A DNA stretch of 64,000 nt, taken from assembly GCF_003725795.1 (NCBI RefSeq), contig NZ_RBEE01000004.1:124001-188000 (forward strand), given 5' to 3'. This stretch comes from Pedobacter jejuensis (GTDB lineage: Bacteria > Bacteroidota > Bacteroidia > Sphingobacteriales > Sphingobacteriaceae). The translations under genes were made by a program, and so were the position numbers. Below, one piece after another: positions 9,137 through 17,158 of this stretch. The notes under the pieces were generated by a model, which was given only the letters and a program-made list of their open reading frames with translations, had not been told where the DNA came from and did not search any database. Positions within the stretch are counted from its first letter, which is position 1. Each line of letters begins with the position of its first letter.

Positions 9137-9370
9137 ATGGAAATCAATATTTTAAGCTTTGGCAAAATTGCCGAATTTATTACCATTAATCGTTTGGATA
9201 CCGATGAGATTTTTGATACAGATGGTTTAAAACAGCAACTGGAAAAAACATATCCCCAGCTTAAAGAAATTAAATATAAATTAGCCTTAAACAAACAAAT
9301 TGTACAAAAGAACATCGAACTTTTACCGGGTGATGTTGTTGCAATTATGCCACCGTTTTCTGGAGGATAA
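9137..9370 (+). CDS. moaD: MoaD/ThiS-family sulfur carrier (molybdopterin synthase small subunit)
   Basis: 77 residues with the ubiquitin-like beta-grasp pattern. The C-terminus AIMPPFSGG ends in the Gly-Gly that is adenylylated by the E1-like enzyme and becomes a thiocarboxylate. It starts 4 nt after the preceding stop and lies next to its predicted activating enzyme (9377) and partner subunit MoaE (10489). This context assigns it to molybdopterin rather than thiamine synthesis. The length is normal for MoaD. Confidence 0.92.
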   Translation: MEINILSFGKIAEFITINRLDTDEIFDTDGLKQQLEKTYPQLKEIKYKLALNKQIVQKNIELLPGDVVAIMPPFSGG

Positions 9371-9376
9371 AATTTG

Positions 9377-10492
9377 ATGAACGAGAGATACAGCAGACAA
9401 GTTATTTTAAATGGTTTCGGTTCAATGGGTCAGGATAAAATTGCTAATGCAAAGGTTTTAGTGATTGGTGTTGGCGGTTTGGGTTGCCCGGCGCTACAAT
9501 ATCTTGCGGCCGCTGGTGTTGGCACATTGGGTCTTATCGATGGTGATGTGGTATCATTAAGTAATCTACATCGGCAGTTATTATTTACAACAAATGATAT
9601 CGGGAAATTAAAAATCGATGTTGCTACTGAAAATCTTACTGCATTAAATCCTGAGGTTTCACTTAAGCCTTATCCATTTTTTATCACTCAAATTAATATT
9701 CTAAACATTTTAAAAGAATACGATGTAATTATCGACGGTACAGATAATTTTGAAACCAGGTATCTAATAAATGATGCTTGTGTTTTGTTAAAAAAGCCCT
9801 TGATATTTGCTGCAGTTTCCGCTTATGAGGGTCAGCTGGCAATTTTTAACATATTTGATGAAAATGGAATTATTACAAACTATCGTGATATTTTTCCAAT
9901 TCCACCGGCAAGTGGCGAAATTCCAAATTGTTCAGAAAATGGGGTGATTGGTGTTTTACCAGGCATAATTGGAACCATGCAAGCAGCCGAAGCCATAAAA
10001 CTTTTAACAGGAATCGGTAAGCCGTTGATAAACAAGTTATTAAATTATAACTTATTACAGCAATCTTTCTATGAAATTGAACTTTCTCCTGGTTCGGTAA
10101 ATAGCTATGAAATTCCGAAAGATGAAACCTCATTTTTAAATGCGAAATTTGGGTTTTCAAAAAATAAAGAAACTTACCGCGTGATAGAAATAGACATTGA
10201 TGAACTTCAAAACATAAATAAAGAAAACGATACCATACTCATTGATGTTCGTGAGGTTTACGAAATACCGCAGTTAAATCAGGAAAACTATAAACAGTTT
10301 CCAATGTCGAATTTTGAAAAGCTGGTGAACGAAAATCTCGTACAAACCAATATTGTATTAATTTGCCAGCACGGCATAAGAAGTTTAGCAGCCGCAGAAC
10401 AACTTCACGAGAAATACGGAACCGCTAAAAACATTTACAGCCTCAAAGGCGGAATTGCTCGTTGGAAGCACTTTTTTACATCCCAAAAATGA
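9377..10492 (+). CDS. moeB: MoeB-type E1-like adenylyltransferase with C-terminal rhodanese domain
   Basis: 371 residues from the ATG at 9377. An in-frame TTG at 9374 is adjacent and less likely. The N-terminal ThiF/MoeB domain has the ATP site GVGGLGCPALQYLAAAGVG, then SNLHRQLLF and a VIDGTDNFETRYLINDAC-like segment (around residues 115-135). From about residue 265 a rhodanese-like domain follows, with IDVREVYE and an active-site loop VLICQHGIRS that keeps the catalytic Cys. Such fusions both adenylylate MoaD and pass sulfur to it. The gene lies 6 nt after moaD. Its stop overlaps the moaE start (ATGA). Confidence 0.92.
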   Translation: MNERYSRQVILNGFGSMGQDKIANAKVLVIGVGGLGCPALQYLAAAGVGTLGLIDGDVVSLSNLHRQLLFTTNDIGKLKIDVATENLTALNPEVSLKPYPFFITQINILNILKEYDVIIDGTDNFETRYLINDACVLLKKPLIFAAVSAYEGQLAIFNIFDENGIITNYRDIFPIPPASGEIPNCSENGVIGVLPGIIGTMQAAEAIKLLTGIGKPLINKLLNYNLLQQSFYEIELSPGSVNSYEIPKDETSFLNAKFGFSKNKETYRVIEIDIDELQNINKENDTILIDVREVYEIPQLNQENYKQFPMSNFEKLVNENLVQTNIVLICQHGIRSLAAAEQLHEKYGTAKNIYSLKGGIARWKHFFTSQK

Positions 10493-10932
10493 CAGATAAA
10501 AAAATTAAAAATATTTTTGTTGAAGGTGCGATAAGTACCAGCTTTATTGCAGATAGCATTGCAAAACACAGTTCTAAAAAAGAAATTGGTGGCCATAGCA
10601 TTTTCTTAGGTCAGGTAAGGGCCGATGATATTGACGGGAAAGTAGTATCAGCAATCGACTATACCGCATACCAAGAAACTGCATTAGCACAAATGCATGA
10701 AATTAGAGAAGCAATATTCAATAAATATCCTTTAACCTGCATGCATGTTTACCAATCTTTAGGCACTATAAAGGTGGGTGAAATTTGTCTTTTCGTATTT
10801 ACTTCATCGGCACATAGAAAACCGGCAATTGCTGCTTGTGAGGAAATTGTAGAACGATTAAAAGCAGAACTTCCAATTTGGGGCAAAGAAATTTTTGAAG
10901 ACGGAACACATCAATGGAAAGAAAATAAATAA
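10489..10932 (+). CDS. moaE: Molybdopterin synthase catalytic subunit MoaE
   Basis: 147 residues from the ATG at 10489. A TTG at 10462 would overlap moeB more deeply. Family signatures are GGHSIFLGQVRADD, IDYTAYQETALAQM, YQSLGTIKVGE and SSAHRKPAIAACEEIVERLK. The protein transfers sulfur from thiocarboxylated MoaD to cyclic pyranopterin phosphate. The active-site segment reads LKAELPIWGKEIFEDG. The first Lys is present, but the position where many MoaE proteins have Lys (PIWKKE) is Gly here, with Lys one residue later. It is coupled to moeB by ATGA and followed directly by the moaC-moaB fusion. Confidence 0.95.
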   Translation: MTDKKIKNIFVEGAISTSFIADSIAKHSSKKEIGGHSIFLGQVRADDIDGKVVSAIDYTAYQETALAQMHEIREAIFNKYPLTCMHVYQSLGTIKVGEICLFVFTSSAHRKPAIAACEEIVERLKAELPIWGKEIFEDGTHQWKENK

Positions 10933-10933
10933 C

Positions 10934-11839
10934 ATGGTTAACATCACTTATAAATCGAACACGCTCCGCATTGCCATTGCAACGGCCACCGTAAAAGTTT
11001 CAAAAAAAGAAACCATTGAAGCAGTAGAACAACGCAAAGTACCTAAAGGAGATGTGTTTGAATTTGCTCGTGCGGCAGGTTTATTGGGCGTTAAAAAAAC
11101 AAGTGACGTTATACCTGATTGCCATCCATTACCTGTAGAATTTACAGCAATAACTTACGATATTAAAGACTTATCCATCATAATTTCTGTTGAGGTGCAC
11201 ACCATTTACAAAACTGGTGTAGAAGTTGAAGCCATGCATGGCGCCTCGGTTACGGCATTAACCATATACGATATGCTAAAACCAATAGATAAAGGTGTGG
11301 AAATCGAATCTATTAAATTGCTTAAGAAATCGGGAGGCAAAACAGACTTTAATAAATTAGATTATGTTGATTTAAAAGCAGCAGTAATTGTTTGCTCAGA
11401 CACCATATCAGCCGGAAATGGAACCGATAAATCGGGTAAGGTAATTGTATCAAAACTCGATGCTTTTGGTATTAATACTGAAGTTCACGAAGTAATTGCT
11501 GATGATTTCGATATCATTCAGTCGAAAGTTAAAACGCTGGCACAAAAAGTTGATCTGCTAATTTTTACGGGCGGAACAGGATTATCTCCACGAGATGTTA
11601 CCAGCGATGCTATTGCTCCATTGATAGAAAAACCGATAGATGGTATTATGGAAACCGCAAGGCGATACGGACAAGAACGGATGCCTTATGCCATGTTATC
11701 GAGAAGTGTTGGTGGATTAATTGGCAATACTTTGGTACTAACATTTCCAGGCTCCGTTAAAGGTGCACAAGAAAGTATGGATGCACTTTTCCCTCAGGTT
11801 TTACATGTTTTTAAAGTAATAAAAGGCGAAAGGCATTAA
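10934..11839 (+). CDS. moaCB: Bifunctional MoaC-MoaB (MogA-type) molybdenum-cofactor protein
   Basis: 301 residues from the ATG at 10934, one base after the moaE stop. Residues 1-150 are MoaC (cyclic pyranopterin monophosphate synthase), with VIPDCHPLPVEFT and VEAMHGASVTALTIYDMLK. Residues 155-301 are a MoaB/MogA domain with AAVIVCSDTISAG and IFTGGTGLSPRDVTSDA, which adenylylates molybdopterin before metal insertion. Each half has about the length of the free-standing protein, so this is a true fusion. It joins an early and a late step of the pathway. It is the last gene of the run from 4025. Confidence 0.94.
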   Translation: MVNITYKSNTLRIAIATATVKVSKKETIEAVEQRKVPKGDVFEFARAAGLLGVKKTSDVIPDCHPLPVEFTAITYDIKDLSIIISVEVHTIYKTGVEVEAMHGASVTALTIYDMLKPIDKGVEIESIKLLKKSGGKTDFNKLDYVDLKAAVIVCSDTISAGNGTDKSGKVIVSKLDAFGINTEVHEVIADDFDIIQSKVKTLAQKVDLLIFTGGTGLSPRDVTSDAIAPLIEKPIDGIMETARRYGQERMPYAMLSRSVGGLIGNTLVLTFPGSVKGAQESMDALFPQVLHVFKVIKGERH

Positions 11840-11950
11840 ATTCTGTAATATTTCTGATTCCATAAAACCTTAGTTCGCCTTCGCTGTTCTTCCAAAGTAT
11901 ATCTGCTAATCAATTCTTTAGCAAATTACGATAACCATCAGAACAGAAGC

Positions 11951-12730
11951 ATGAATCAGAATAAAACTCAACTCACAGAAGAGGAAATAAAACTTTTCGG
12001 CGACCTTATGCCCGAAGAATTAGCAGCAATTGTACATTCGGGACTAAATAGAAGGCATTTTATGAAATTGGTAGGCTTGGCTTCGGCAGGGTTACTGGCA
12101 AGTCACCTGATTGGTGCCGAGCAACTTTTCGCCCGAGCCATTGATATGGAAATTGAAGATTTACCTGAAGTTGCTATTGAAAATGGTGTAACCGTAAATT
12201 TCAAAGTAAATGCTAGCAGCAAGAAAGTTCTAATCGATTCAAGAAGCACACTACTTGATACTTTGAGAGAAAGATTAGGCCTAACTGGTTCTAAAAAAGG
12301 TTGTGACCACGGTCAGTGTGGTGCTTGTACCGTTATTGTTGACGGAAACCGCGTACTTTCCTGCCTTACACTTGCCGCAACATGCGAAGGAAAATCAGTA
12401 ATAACTATTGAAGGCTTAGCCAAAGACAACGAGTTAAATCCAATGCAAGCTGCATTTTTAAAACATGATGGTTTTCAATGTGGTTTTTGCACTCCGGGGC
12501 AAATCTGTTCGGCGGTTGCCTTGATGAAAGAAGCAAAGGATGGTCAGGCAAGCTACATTACTCAAGATATTCGAGCAAATAAATCTTCCATTCTGCTTTC
12601 TGATGATGAAATAGCCGAAAGAATGTCTGGCAACATTTGCCGTTGTGGTGCATATCCAAATATTGTAGCTGCAATAAATGAAGCTCAAACTGGAAAAGAT
12701 GTTGAACAAAACTGGCTTTTTGCAGGTTAA
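11951..12730 (+). CDS. Tat-exported [2Fe-2S] subunit of a molybdenum hydroxylase (PaoA-like)
   Basis: 259 residues. An N-terminal extension leads to a twin-arginine signal (NRRHFMK, Arg34-Arg35) and a hydrophobic stretch GLASAGLLASHLIGA, so export in folded form is expected. The plant-type ferredoxin cluster uses Cys118, Cys123, Cys126 and Cys138 (CDHGQCGAC...C). The second, helical [2Fe-2S] cluster uses Cys177, Cys180, Cys230 and Cys232 (CGFC...CRC). These features match the small subunit of periplasmic aldehyde oxidoreductases such as E. coli PaoA. It is 19 nt from the FAD subunit gene. The upstream gap of 111 nt suggests either a separate promoter or continuation of the cofactor operon. 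Confidence 0.94.
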   Translation: MNQNKTQLTEEEIKLFGDLMPEELAAIVHSGLNRRHFMKLVGLASAGLLASHLIGAEQLFARAIDMEIEDLPEVAIENGVTVNFKVNASSKKVLIDSRSTLLDTLRERLGLTGSKKGCDHGQCGACTVIVDGNRVLSCLTLAATCEGKSVITIEGLAKDNELNPMQAAFLKHDGFQCGFCTPGQICSAVALMKEAKDGQASYITQDIRANKSSILLSDDEIAERMSGNICRCGAYPNIVAAINEAQTGKDVEQNWLFAG

Positions 12731-12749
12731 ATTTAATCGATACTAAATT

Positions 12750-13763
12750 ATGAGACCATTTAAATATACCAGCACGAACAGCACCTCTGACGCAACAAAT
12801 CTTTTGGTAAAAAATCCAAACGCACATTTTTTAGCTGGCGGAACAAATCTAATTGATTTGATGAAGGAGGACGTTGAAAGACCTGATGAATTAATTGATT
12901 TAACCAGATTAGATTTGACATCAGTTTCAGCAATTACCACTGGATTAAACAATGGTGGTGTTACCATTGGAGCTGTTGGAAAAAATACAGATGCTGCAAA
13001 TCATCAGCTTATCCGTCAAAATTTTCCATTATTAACTAAGGCAATTTTAGCCGGTGCTTCAGCCCAGATTAGAAACATGGCTACAAACGGAGGCAACTTG
13101 TTGCAAAGAACACGGTGCTCCTATTTTTATGATACGGCAATGCCATGTAACAAGCGTTCTCCAGGCACGGGTTGCGCAGCAAAAGAAGGCATTAACAGGA
13201 TGCATGCGATATTTGGCTGGTCGGAAGATTGTGTAGCAGTTTATCCCTCAGATATGGCAATTGCACTATCTGCTTTGGATGCAAATGTAAAAGTTATGCA
13301 GGCTGATGGTAAAATACGAAGCATTCCGATACAAGATTTTCATAGGCTACCAGGAAATCATCCTGAAAAAGATAACAATCTTAATAGAGGAGATTTAATC
13401 ACCTCTATTGAAATTCCGAAAAACAAATTTGCAGCACATTCGGCTTACGTAAAAGTTCGCGACCGTAATTCTTACGCTTTCGCTTTAGTATCTGTTGCAG
13501 CCGGTTTAGAGCTTGATGGCAATAAAATTGTTTCTGCACATATTTCTATGGGTGGTGTTGCACACAAACCATGGCGAGCTTTAAAGTCAGAGGCTTTTCT
13601 AAAAGGCAAAGCGGCAACAACAGCCAATTTTAAAGCTGCAGCAGAGGCAGAAATGGTTGATGCTAAGACCTTATCACACAATAAATTTAAGGTTGATTTG
13701 GGTAAGAACACAATAGTTAGCGCTTTAGAAATAGCGTTGAGAGGAACGGATAGTAAAGCATAG
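12750..13763 (+). CDS. FAD-binding subunit of the molybdenum hydroxylase, with extra [4Fe-4S] site (PaoB-like)
   Basis: 337 residues. The FAD-binding site shows FLAGGTNLIDLMKEDV and AGASAQIRNMATNGGNL. An inserted loop, RCSYFYDTAMPCNKRSPG followed by TGC, places Cys123, Cys133 and Cys142 as in E. coli PaoB, whose loop holds an additional [4Fe-4S] cluster that ordinary xanthine dehydrogenase FAD subunits lack. The C-terminal CO-dehydrogenase-flavoprotein domain is seen around SAHISMGGVAHKPWRA. No signal peptide is visible, so the subunit is probably carried out with the Tat-bearing small subunit. It is flanked at 19 and 16 nt by the other two subunits. Confidence 0.93.
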   Translation: MRPFKYTSTNSTSDATNLLVKNPNAHFLAGGTNLIDLMKEDVERPDELIDLTRLDLTSVSAITTGLNNGGVTIGAVGKNTDAANHQLIRQNFPLLTKAILAGASAQIRNMATNGGNLLQRTRCSYFYDTAMPCNKRSPGTGCAAKEGINRMHAIFGWSEDCVAVYPSDMAIALSALDANVKVMQADGKIRSIPIQDFHRLPGNHPEKDNNLNRGDLITSIEIPKNKFAAHSAYVKVRDRNSYAFALVSVAAGLELDGNKIVSAHISMGGVAHKPWRALKSEAFLKGKAATTANFKAAAEAEMVDAKTLSHNKFKVDLGKNTIVSALEIALRGTDSKA

Positions 13764-13779
13764 TTTACAATTTATCATC

Positions 13780-15906
13780 ATGGAAGAAAAAAATAAATCG
13801 ATTGGTAAAGCCGTTAACAGGATTGATGGAATTTTAAAAATAACAGGCAAGGCAACCTACGCTACGGATTACCCGGCTAAAAACATGGCTTTTGCGGTAA
13901 TTTTTAAAAGTACGATAGCAGCTGGAACCATTACGAACATCGATACAACGTTGGCGGAGAAAGCTAAAGGTGTACTTACCGTTATCACTCACAAAAACGC
14001 TCCAAAACTTAACGAGAAAGGCGGGATACGTGGCGGAGCCTTGTTGCAAAGCCCCGAAATTCTTTTTTACGGTCAGAATATTGGTGTAGTAGTTGCCGAA
14101 ACTTTTGAACAGGCAACGCATGCAGCTCATTTAATTAAGGTTGATTACCAAAAGAAAGAGGGTAAAACCGATTTTGAAAAATTAGCTCCGTCAGCAGCAA
14201 CACCAAAAGGAAAAGAGCTTGCAGATTTAGTTCGTGGAGATGCAAAAGGCACATTAAATACTGCTGCAATAAAGGTTGAAGAGATATATGAAACACCAAT
14301 TGAACACCATCACCCAATGGAGCCACATTCTACCATTGCAGTTTGGGAAGATGATAAAGTTATTTTATACAACGGCTCTCAAATCATCAATGGTGCTCAA
14401 ACTGCTGCCGCCGAAACACTCAATTTAAAACCCGAACAAGTTAGAATTGTATCTCCATTTATTGGTGGAGGCTTCGGTTCAAAAGGTGGGCAATGGGCAA
14501 ACTTAATTCTTACCGCTGTTGCTGCCAAAGCTATTAGCCGCCCTGTAAAATTGGCTCTGACACGCCAGCAAATGTTTAACTCGGTTGGTTTAAGGCAACA
14601 AAATATTCAAAAAATTAGTTTAGGTGCTACAAAAGAAGGCAAATTAATTAGCCTTGCACATGAAACTACCACACAAACTGCTATTGATAATGAATTTTTA
14701 GAACCTTGTGGAGATTGCTCTAAAATTATGTACGAGGTGCCGAATTCATTAATTTCTTATAAGGTGGCGCCTATGAATATTATTCTGCCAACTTATACTC
14801 GTGGACCAGGAAAATCGACAGGAAGTTTCGCTTTAGAATCAGCAATGGATGAGTTGGCTCATAAATTAAAGATGGATCCGATTGAATTGAGATTAAAAAA
14901 CGAACCTCAAAAAGATCCATCCAACGGCAAACCATGGTCATCAAGAAAAACAGTTGAGTGTTTAAAAGAAGGCGCCAAAGCTTTTGGATGGGAAAAGAGA
15001 AAACCGACACCTGGAACCAACAAAATTGGCGATGATTTAATTGGTTATGGTGTTGCCTGCGGCACCTATCCTGCCCGACAAAGAGATAGTTCTGCCATTG
15101 TGAAATTAACAAAATCTGGAGCTAACGTTTTAGCAACTGTAGAAATTGCTGCATCCGATTTAGGGACAGGAACCAATACCATTTTGGCCCAAACTGCAGC
15201 CGATGGATTGGGAATTTCTTTAGAATACATTACGGTAAAACTCGGCGACTCTAACTTACCTCCTGCTGCAGGTTCTGTTGGTTCTGTAGGAGCGGCAAGT
15301 TTTGCAAATGCCGTAAACGATGCCTGTACAAAAATAACCGATGAACTTTTGGTTAAATCTGGAAAACAGTTTTTTGTTCGTCCTACAGCCTACCAATTAA
15401 TGGTTTCGGAAAACATTAGCGAATTTCAAACCCGTGTTGATGCCAAAGCACCAAAGGAAGCAGACCAATATTCTGCACATAGTTTTAATGCAAACTTTGC
15501 CGAAGTAAGGGTAAATGCATTAACTGGAATGGTAAAAGTTACCAGATTTTTAGCTGTTACCGGTGCAGGTAAAATATTGAACCCAAAAACTGCCCGTTCT
15601 CAAATTATTGGCGGAAATATTTGGGGCATTGGTATGGCCTTAAGTGAAGAATCTGTTATCGACCCAAGATGGGGCAATTTCGCAACTCGCTCTTTTGGAG
15701 ATTATCACGTGCCTTCAAATTTAGATGTCGGAAAACTCGATGCCATGTTTATTAATGAAGATGATAAAATCCCTAATAAAATGGGTGTAAAAGGTATCGG
15801 TGAAGTTGGCATTGTTGGTGTTGCTGCAGCCATTGCAAATGCAATATTTAACGCTACAGGAAAACGCATCCGTAAATTGCCAACTACACCAGATAAGTTG
15901 ATTTAA
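13780..15906 (+). CDS. Molybdopterin-binding catalytic subunit of the molybdenum hydroxylase (PaoC-like)
   Basis: 708 residues. The N-terminal aldehyde-oxidase hammerhead domain begins at GKAVNRIDGILKITGKATY. The cofactor-binding domain follows with HHHPMEPHSTIAVWEDD and SPFIGGGFGSKGG. The conserved catalytic Glu is Glu675 in KGIGEVGIVGVAAAIANAIF. The length is close to the roughly 730 residues of E. coli PaoC and shorter than one-chain eukaryotic enzymes. No signal peptide is seen. The subunit likely oxidises aldehydes or N-heterocycles. The substrate is not readable, but the Tat-exported partner and the extra cluster in the FAD subunit favour the periplasmic aldehyde oxidoreductase type over a purine catabolic xanthine dehydrogenase. 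Confidence 0.94.
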   Translation: MEEKNKSIGKAVNRIDGILKITGKATYATDYPAKNMAFAVIFKSTIAAGTITNIDTTLAEKAKGVLTVITHKNAPKLNEKGGIRGGALLQSPEILFYGQNIGVVVAETFEQATHAAHLIKVDYQKKEGKTDFEKLAPSAATPKGKELADLVRGDAKGTLNTAAIKVEEIYETPIEHHHPMEPHSTIAVWEDDKVILYNGSQIINGAQTAAAETLNLKPEQVRIVSPFIGGGFGSKGGQWANLILTAVAAKAISRPVKLALTRQQMFNSVGLRQQNIQKISLGATKEGKLISLAHETTTQTAIDNEFLEPCGDCSKIMYEVPNSLISYKVAPMNIILPTYTRGPGKSTGSFALESAMDELAHKLKMDPIELRLKNEPQKDPSNGKPWSSRKTVECLKEGAKAFGWEKRKPTPGTNKIGDDLIGYGVACGTYPARQRDSSAIVKLTKSGANVLATVEIAASDLGTGTNTILAQTAADGLGISLEYITVKLGDSNLPPAAGSVGSVGAASFANAVNDACTKITDELLVKSGKQFFVRPTAYQLMVSENISEFQTRVDAKAPKEADQYSAHSFNANFAEVRVNALTGMVKVTRFLAVTGAGKILNPKTARSQIIGGNIWGIGMALSEESVIDPRWGNFATRSFGDYHVPSNLDVGKLDAMFINEDDKIPNKMGVKGIGEVGIVGVAAAIANAIFNATGKRIRKLPTTPDKLI

Positions 15907-15911
15907 ACACT

Positions 15912-15943
15912 TTTGAATTGCATTAAACTCTTTGCTATCTTTA
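15912..15943 (+). promoter_or_regulatory. Candidate Bacteroidota promoter for the MOSC gene
   Basis: TTTG at 15912-15915, 20 nt spacing, then TATCTTTA at 15936-15943, close to the TTTG-N19/21-TAnnTTTG pattern. The start codon is only 5 nt after the -7 box, so a transcript from here would be leaderless or nearly so. Confidence 0.4.
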
Positions 15944-15947
15944 ATGC

Positions 15948-16775
15948 ATGGATAAATTACACCTTTCTGCCATTTACATTTACCCGATAAAATCATTAGG
16001 TGGAATAAAGTTAGAAGAGTCGATTATTGAGGAAAGAGGTCTTCGATATGATAGAAGATGGGTTTTAATTGATGGCGAAGGAATGTTCATTTCTCAAAGA
16101 AAATATCCGCAGCTATCTTTATTACAAGTAAATATTATGGATGATTCCTTAACGGTAACGCACAAGGAAAATTCACAGCATAAAATCTCATTTTTAATCG
16201 AACAACAAACCGGAGGCAATATCCCGGTTACCATTTGGGATGATTTAACCAATGGTGTTGAGGTAGCAGAAAACGTTAGCAACTGGTTTTCTGAGTACTT
16301 AAATATGCCAGTAAAGCTGGTGAAAATGTCTGATAAAGCTCATCGAGCTGTTGATAAGAAATATGCTTTAAAGAATGAAATTGTAAGTTTTGCTGATGGT
16401 TACCCATGCTTAATCATTGGTCAATCAGCGCTTGATAACTTAAATTCGAAACTTCAGATGCCAATTAAAATGGATAGGTTCCGACCAAATTTTGTAATTA
16501 CAGGCGGCGAAGCTCATGTGGAAGACAGCTTTAAGGATTTCACCATTGGAGAAGTTTCATTTTCTGCGGTTAAACCTTGTGCCAGATGCGTTCTGATTAC
16601 CGTCGACCAGCAAACCGCTATTAAAAGTGCAGAACCATTAAAAACACTTTCTACATATCGAAGCTGGAATCATAAAATTATGTTCGGACAAAATTTATTG
16701 CATCAAGGTTCAGGAATTATTCGAGTTGGAATGGAATTAGAAATTAAAACATTTAAAGAAAAAATCTGCTTGTAG
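15948..16775 (+). CDS. MOSC-domain protein with N-terminal beta-barrel (YcbX/mARC-like)
   Basis: 275 residues. The N-terminal MOSC beta-barrel domain begins at LSAIYIYPIKSLGGI and contains GLRYDRRWVLID. The MOSC domain follows with DRFRPNFVITGG and a conserved Cys in AVKPCARCVLITVD, matching the cofactor-liganding Cys of YcbX and mARC-type enzymes. Those proteins bind the sulfurated cofactor and reduce N-hydroxylated compounds or hand over sulfur. No ferredoxin domain is fused here. The gene follows the hydroxylase operon after 41 nt and fits the cofactor theme of 4025-15906. Confidence 0.9.
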   Translation: MDKLHLSAIYIYPIKSLGGIKLEESIIEERGLRYDRRWVLIDGEGMFISQRKYPQLSLLQVNIMDDSLTVTHKENSQHKISFLIEQQTGGNIPVTIWDDLTNGVEVAENVSNWFSEYLNMPVKLVKMSDKAHRAVDKKYALKNEIVSFADGYPCLIIGQSALDNLNSKLQMPIKMDRFRPNFVITGGEAHVEDSFKDFTIGEVSFSAVKPCARCVLITVDQQTAIKSAEPLKTLSTYRSWNHKIMFGQNLLHQGSGIIRVGMELEIKTFKEKICL

Positions 16776-16846
16776 AAGATTAATGGTTTTTGAAAAATAA
16801 ACTGTTTTTTTTAAATCAATTTCTAATCTATTGTGTTTCAATTGAT

Positions 16847-17122
16847 ATGCAAACCAAAGAAATTCAGTTTAAATTAAAACCAATACTTGTTGAACAAGTC
16901 ATTTTAGTTATTGAAAAACTGATTTGCAATTTCAAAAACGAGCAGGTTTCAATTGGTTTTCAAACTCCTGATACCATTTCATTACATTTTAAAGAAAATT
17001 TACCAATTTTAGTTATGGATAGAATTGTTAAAAATTTAATTGATGCCGATATTGATCTACCATTAAATTTACAATTAACCGTCTATCAGAACAATTGTCT
17101 TTCGCAGCAGTTTTATATTTAA
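16847..17122 (+). CDS. Small hypothetical protein
   Basis: 91 residues from the ATG at 16847 (MQTKEIQFKLKPILVEQ). A TTG at 16790 would add a hydrophobic stretch and is less convincing. I do not recognise a family. The chain looks soluble, with alternating hydrophobic and charged residues, one Cys in KLICNF and one in QNNCLSQQ, and no signal peptide or membrane segment. It sits 71 nt after the MOSC gene and 36 nt before the GT39-type gene, all on the plus strand. It may be a real small gene, but nothing confirms translation. Confidence 0.45.
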   Translation: MQTKEIQFKLKPILVEQVILVIEKLICNFKNEQVSIGFQTPDTISLHFKENLPILVMDRIVKNLIDADIDLPLNLQLTVYQNNCLSQQFYI

Positions 17123-17144
17123 AGAAATAGTAGAACTCCTATAC

Positions 17145-17152
17145 TATATTTG
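17145..17152 (+). promoter_or_regulatory. Candidate -7 box for the GT39-type gene
   Basis: TATATTTG is an exact TAnnTTTG match ending 6 nt before the ATG at 17159. No TTG is seen at the usual -33 distance. If used, the leader would be only a few bases. Confidence 0.4.
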
Positions 17153-17158
17153 CAAAAT

